Program-made: the position numbers and the translations under genes
DNA from: Lepidodermella squamata
Taxonomy: Eukaryota; Gastrotricha
Direction: 5' to 3'
Assembly: GCA_047495785.1 (NCBI GenBank)
Contig: JBLDXI010000029.1
Coordinates: forward strand, 3,162,001-3,226,000
DNA length: 64,000 nucleotides
Notes under the pieces: generated by a model
What the model saw: only the letters and a program-made list of their open reading frames with translations
Told to the model about the DNA's origin: nothing
The model's database searches: none
Shown: positions 61,294 to 64,000 of the stretch, piece by piece
Numbering within the stretch: the first letter of the stretch is position 1
Layout of the letters: every line of letters starts with the position of its first letter

Positions 61294-62630
61294 TATAAGC
61301 TAATGCAAGTTTAGTTAACTTTTATTCTCTTCTTCGGTCTAAACCTCACAGAATGAACGAAGCACATACTCATATACATACGAGGCTGGGGTGGATGAGA
61401 TTTATTTTTAAGTAATTAACAACTGTCATGCGTTTTTTTTGTTGCGTTAATAAACAACTGCCACGGCGAGTGGGCACCTTCACGCAGCGTCAAGCTATAC
61501 AGCCCGCGCCTATGTAATTTTCTTTCCAAAAAGTTGATCTATCTTCTCTGCCGCTTTTTGTATGCTTCATTTGATGTGTTTTCGCCATTTTTTGATATTT
61601 TTACTAAAAAAAACAGCACGTTACGCTGAGTGGTTTGCATCAACACAATGAGCAGTAGAATTCACCACGAATCACTGCGAAATTCTTTACCCCTAAATTT
61701 GGCAACCTAGGAAAAAGGAAAGTCCGAATTAAGAGGCGGCTGTTAGAAAATAAACAATAGGCTATGGAACTCTTCATTTGGAATAAAAAAACCCGAGAAG
61801 CTCTGTTAAACCGAGTAAAACCGAAAATTACCGAAAATCGGGTTTTCCCGGGTTTTTCAATTTCTTCGGCGAATTCGCGGTAAAATTCATTTCGCATGTC
61901 AGATTTTTTTTTTTTGGGGGGGGGGGGGGGGGGGTAAAAAAAACATAACTTGTCTGGAAAACTGAATGCTAATGCGGTGGCATTTTCCGGCTGAATTTGT
62001 AGACTCTCCTTAATCAAAATTATAAAAATCAATTGTTTCGAGCAGAGTTCCTTGTAGTGCTTAGCAGTTACGAAACTCAAGTTACAGTTGCCAAGTAGTT
62101 AGCTACAGATTGTCTTATTAGTAACGCAATCGTGGCTACTGAATTACCTATCGTCAGTACTTACATTGGAGAAAACAGAAAACCCGAAAAAACCCGATTT
62201 TCGGTTTCTACCCGGTTCCAGAGAAAAGCGAAGTACCGAAGTACCGAATTACCGCTAGGGATCGTAGGGATCATCCCTAGGAGTTCCATCGGTCCGCAAT
62301 GTGAACTCGGTCAAAGACCAAATGGGGACCCTTATATGTCGATTCGGCTTATCCTTGCCAGTTCTGCTGTCCTACTACGCTCTATGCCCGGTTCGATTAT
62401 TCCCGATCACAATCTCCAAACTTTCTGAGCTTTTTGATACATCTCTTCGGTATGGCCTGGTCTAAATGGAAAAACTCTAACGATATATTCCATAGAACTT
62501 TAATCATAAGGTGGCAAAATCGTATTTATTCATTTGGAAGAAATTAGCGAAGCCATGCTCGCAACATAGGAAGCTCTATTAATTGTCTAAACTAAGGAAG
62601 TCTTTCTTTTGCATCAATTTGATAGATTTA
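61294..62630. other. spacer with G-run and dispersed repeat
   Basis: Holds T-run then more than 15 G then A-run at about 61908-61944, and copies of the AAAACCGAAAATTACCGAAA repeat at about 61800-61870 and 62160-62215. TACGAGGCTGGGGTGG near 61380 lies just upstream of the C2H2 gene. No gene is supported. Confidence 0.45.
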
Positions 62631-63167
62631 CTAATGTTCCTCAGGATGCCAGACGAACGATTTCGTCGGTTTCATCGTTGATCGAGACTTGTTAGCTTGC
62701 GACGGCATAGGTTTAAGATCGCTGAGTGCAATTGCAGCTCCCTCAGTTTCCGTTCCTTCGTCGATGAACTGGTGAACAGCAGCACGCGGGGCTTCGACAA
62801 CGCCGAGGGGTAGGATCTCGCGTTGATACACGTCGTTGATGATCTCGGACATGCCGGTGTAGAGCGCGCATAGACCGCATAAGACACCATCGGAGCCTGC
62901 GATGATCTTGACAACACGGGATGCTTCTTTTTCTTCACGATAAGCCAAAAAGTCTGCGACCGCAAGCAGGACAAACAGAATCTGTGAAAACGAAAGCAAT
63001 TATTGAATTTTGAAATCGAACTGAGAAGAAGAACGAAACATAGAAATATGCTAAGAAGTGTCTCATAACAAACCGAAAAGTTAATTCCAGTAAAAATGGT
63101 ATTGCTCTGAAACGTTCTCATGGCCAAATTGTATTTGTCAACAATTCTAAGGGGTTCAGGGGATGCA
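62631..63167 (-). CDS. GPR1/FUN34/SatP-type transporter, 3' exons
   Basis: The last exon 62981-62631 encodes ILFVLLAVADFLAYREEKEA, KIIAGSDGVLCGLCALYTGM and EIINDVYQREILPLGVVEAP, which fit the final two helices and the LPLG signature of acetate/succinate-proton symporters. An exon before it, ending at about 63077 (FQSNTIFTGINFS), joins in phase 0 and fits the FGSFWLS-type segment, but its boundaries are uncertain. Earlier exons with the NPAPLGL signature were not found, so only part of the gene is described. The tail is polar with no known motif. Confidence 0.6.
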
Positions 63168-63369
63168 GATCAAGATTTTGAATCCTGTTTGTCGCTATAG
63201 CTCTCGTCTTTAAGACCGTGCGGAAATAGGTTAAAATAGACCTATTCTCCCAGCTGAATTCAGCCGATAACCGATAAGTAACCTAAGTTCTGTATCCCAT
63301 ACTTTCAACCTTGAATTCTATGAAAGTTCCTGAACTATCCTAACTCCCAACCAACCAATATTAGAACCC

Positions 63370-63840
63370 TGAACCTAGGATTTTTTATTTTAGCTACAAG
63401 GTGTCCTAAGCTACGTAGAATAATTATCGATGCTGGGTTCCAAGACGGCTGATATCGGGAAAATCACTGATTGGTAAAATCGATACTTTGAATCGATATC
63501 GACTCTATAGGATGAAGTATAATTCGTAAACTGACCGCTCATAGCTCGGATTACCCGTAATATGACCGTCTATCGGTTTGGCAAGATAACAAAAAATGTG
63601 AGATTCTAGTGAAGACTAGAAGCTCGATGAATAAAAACCAGACCCGATTAGGAATTTTTTTCTGGTAGTCTATTTTTCGACCGATATTAATACCCACGCT
63701 GAACATTGGATTCTTCATTTTCACTTTATGTTGCCCTAAGCTATGTGGAAAAATTATCGACGATAGGTTCCAAGCCGTTTGATATCGGAATTGATACTTG
63801 GAATCGATACGCGTTATGTTGCGATCGATCGGTTAGGCAT
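63370..63840. repeat. imperfect direct repeat, spacing about 330 bp
   Basis: The segment TCCTAAGCTACGTAGAATAA...TTATCGATG..GGTTCCAAGACGGCTGATATCG at about 63403-63460 recurs as CCCTAAGCTATGTGGAAAAA...GGTTCCAAGCCGTTTGATATCG at about 63734-63790. TTGAATCGATA follows both. The rest of 63168-64000 shows no gene. Confidence 0.6.
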
Positions 63841-64000
63841 GATAATACCAAAGTAATTGACAATTGACAAAATGACAAAATGAAACTCGAAGCTCCATAT
63901 TTGGGAGTTTCAGTGTCTCAAATTTAGACTTGGAACCCTGAGATCAGCTTTTTCAAGCCACGTAAATTCGAGATTTCTTGGTGAAAATATTCAAATAAGC

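Noticed and set aside
62672-63127. 151-codon minus frame at the right end
   Set aside because: Most of it is intron read-through between two exons of the SatP-like gene; only the first 18 codons look coding.

Overview
The window looks like nuclear DNA of a small-genome animal. The genes have short AT-rich introns with GT..TTTCAG-type borders, signal peptides are common, and the families are metazoan: C-type lectins, a GABA-B-like class C receptor, a leprecan-type prolyl hydroxylase, C2H2 fingers and an AMOP-domain protein. Several start codons lie just downstream of a splice-acceptor-like sequence, and two lectin genes are only 75 bp apart head to tail. This suggests spliced-leader trans-splicing and operons, as in nematodes, appendicularians or rotifers, but I cannot name the species. 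All exon models were joined by eye from splice signals and reading-frame continuity; there is no transcript evidence.

Region 1 (about 1-16,250) is most of a Polinton/Maverick (adintovirus-like) element with intact reading frames. It carries protein-primed DNA polymerase B, an AT-hook-like small protein, an integrase fused to a parvovirus-type PLA2-like domain, a packaging ATPase, penton, a major capsid protein, a pVI/pX-like membrane-active protein, an adenain-like protease, a 59-residue zinc-ribbon protein, a VLTF3-like zinc protein, a fibre-like protein and a membrane hairpin protein. A minus-strand block holds a one-TM protein, a coiled coil and a helix-turn-helix regulator. Beyond that lies a cluster of tiny Cys-rich (zinc-ribbon) microproteins of 32-50 residues on both strands. 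The left end is outside the window and I could not identify the right terminal repeat.

Region 2 (16.2-32.2 kb) holds a repeat-rich spacer, an AMOP-domain secreted protein, a minus-strand tandem array of intronless 8-TM proteins (four full, one truncated) and a GABA-B-like receptor (three exons, 740 aa). The receptor's first intron contains a 114-bp-arm inverted repeat built of nested palindromes.

Region 3 (34.6-39.2 kb) is a compact leprecan-like prolyl 3-hydroxylase gene. Its last intron holds a complete Mutator-like (MULE) transposon (36129-39057) with an 8-bp target duplication. The MULE transposase has three introns, and each consists largely of the same sequence motif that builds the transposon's terminal repeats, which is introner-like behaviour.

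Region 4 (39.5-64 kb) has two tandem-duplicated PPxY membrane proteins separated by two small TA-flanked DNA elements and a Cys-rich secreted gene, a two-gene C-type-lectin operon candidate (minus strand), a long Gln/Thr-rich secreted protein whose intron carries a MULE-type MITE, a 56-residue secreted-peptide gene, another PPxY membrane protein, two tandem type I membrane protein paralogues, a five-finger C2H2 protein and the 3' end of a GPR1/FUN34/SatP-type transporter.
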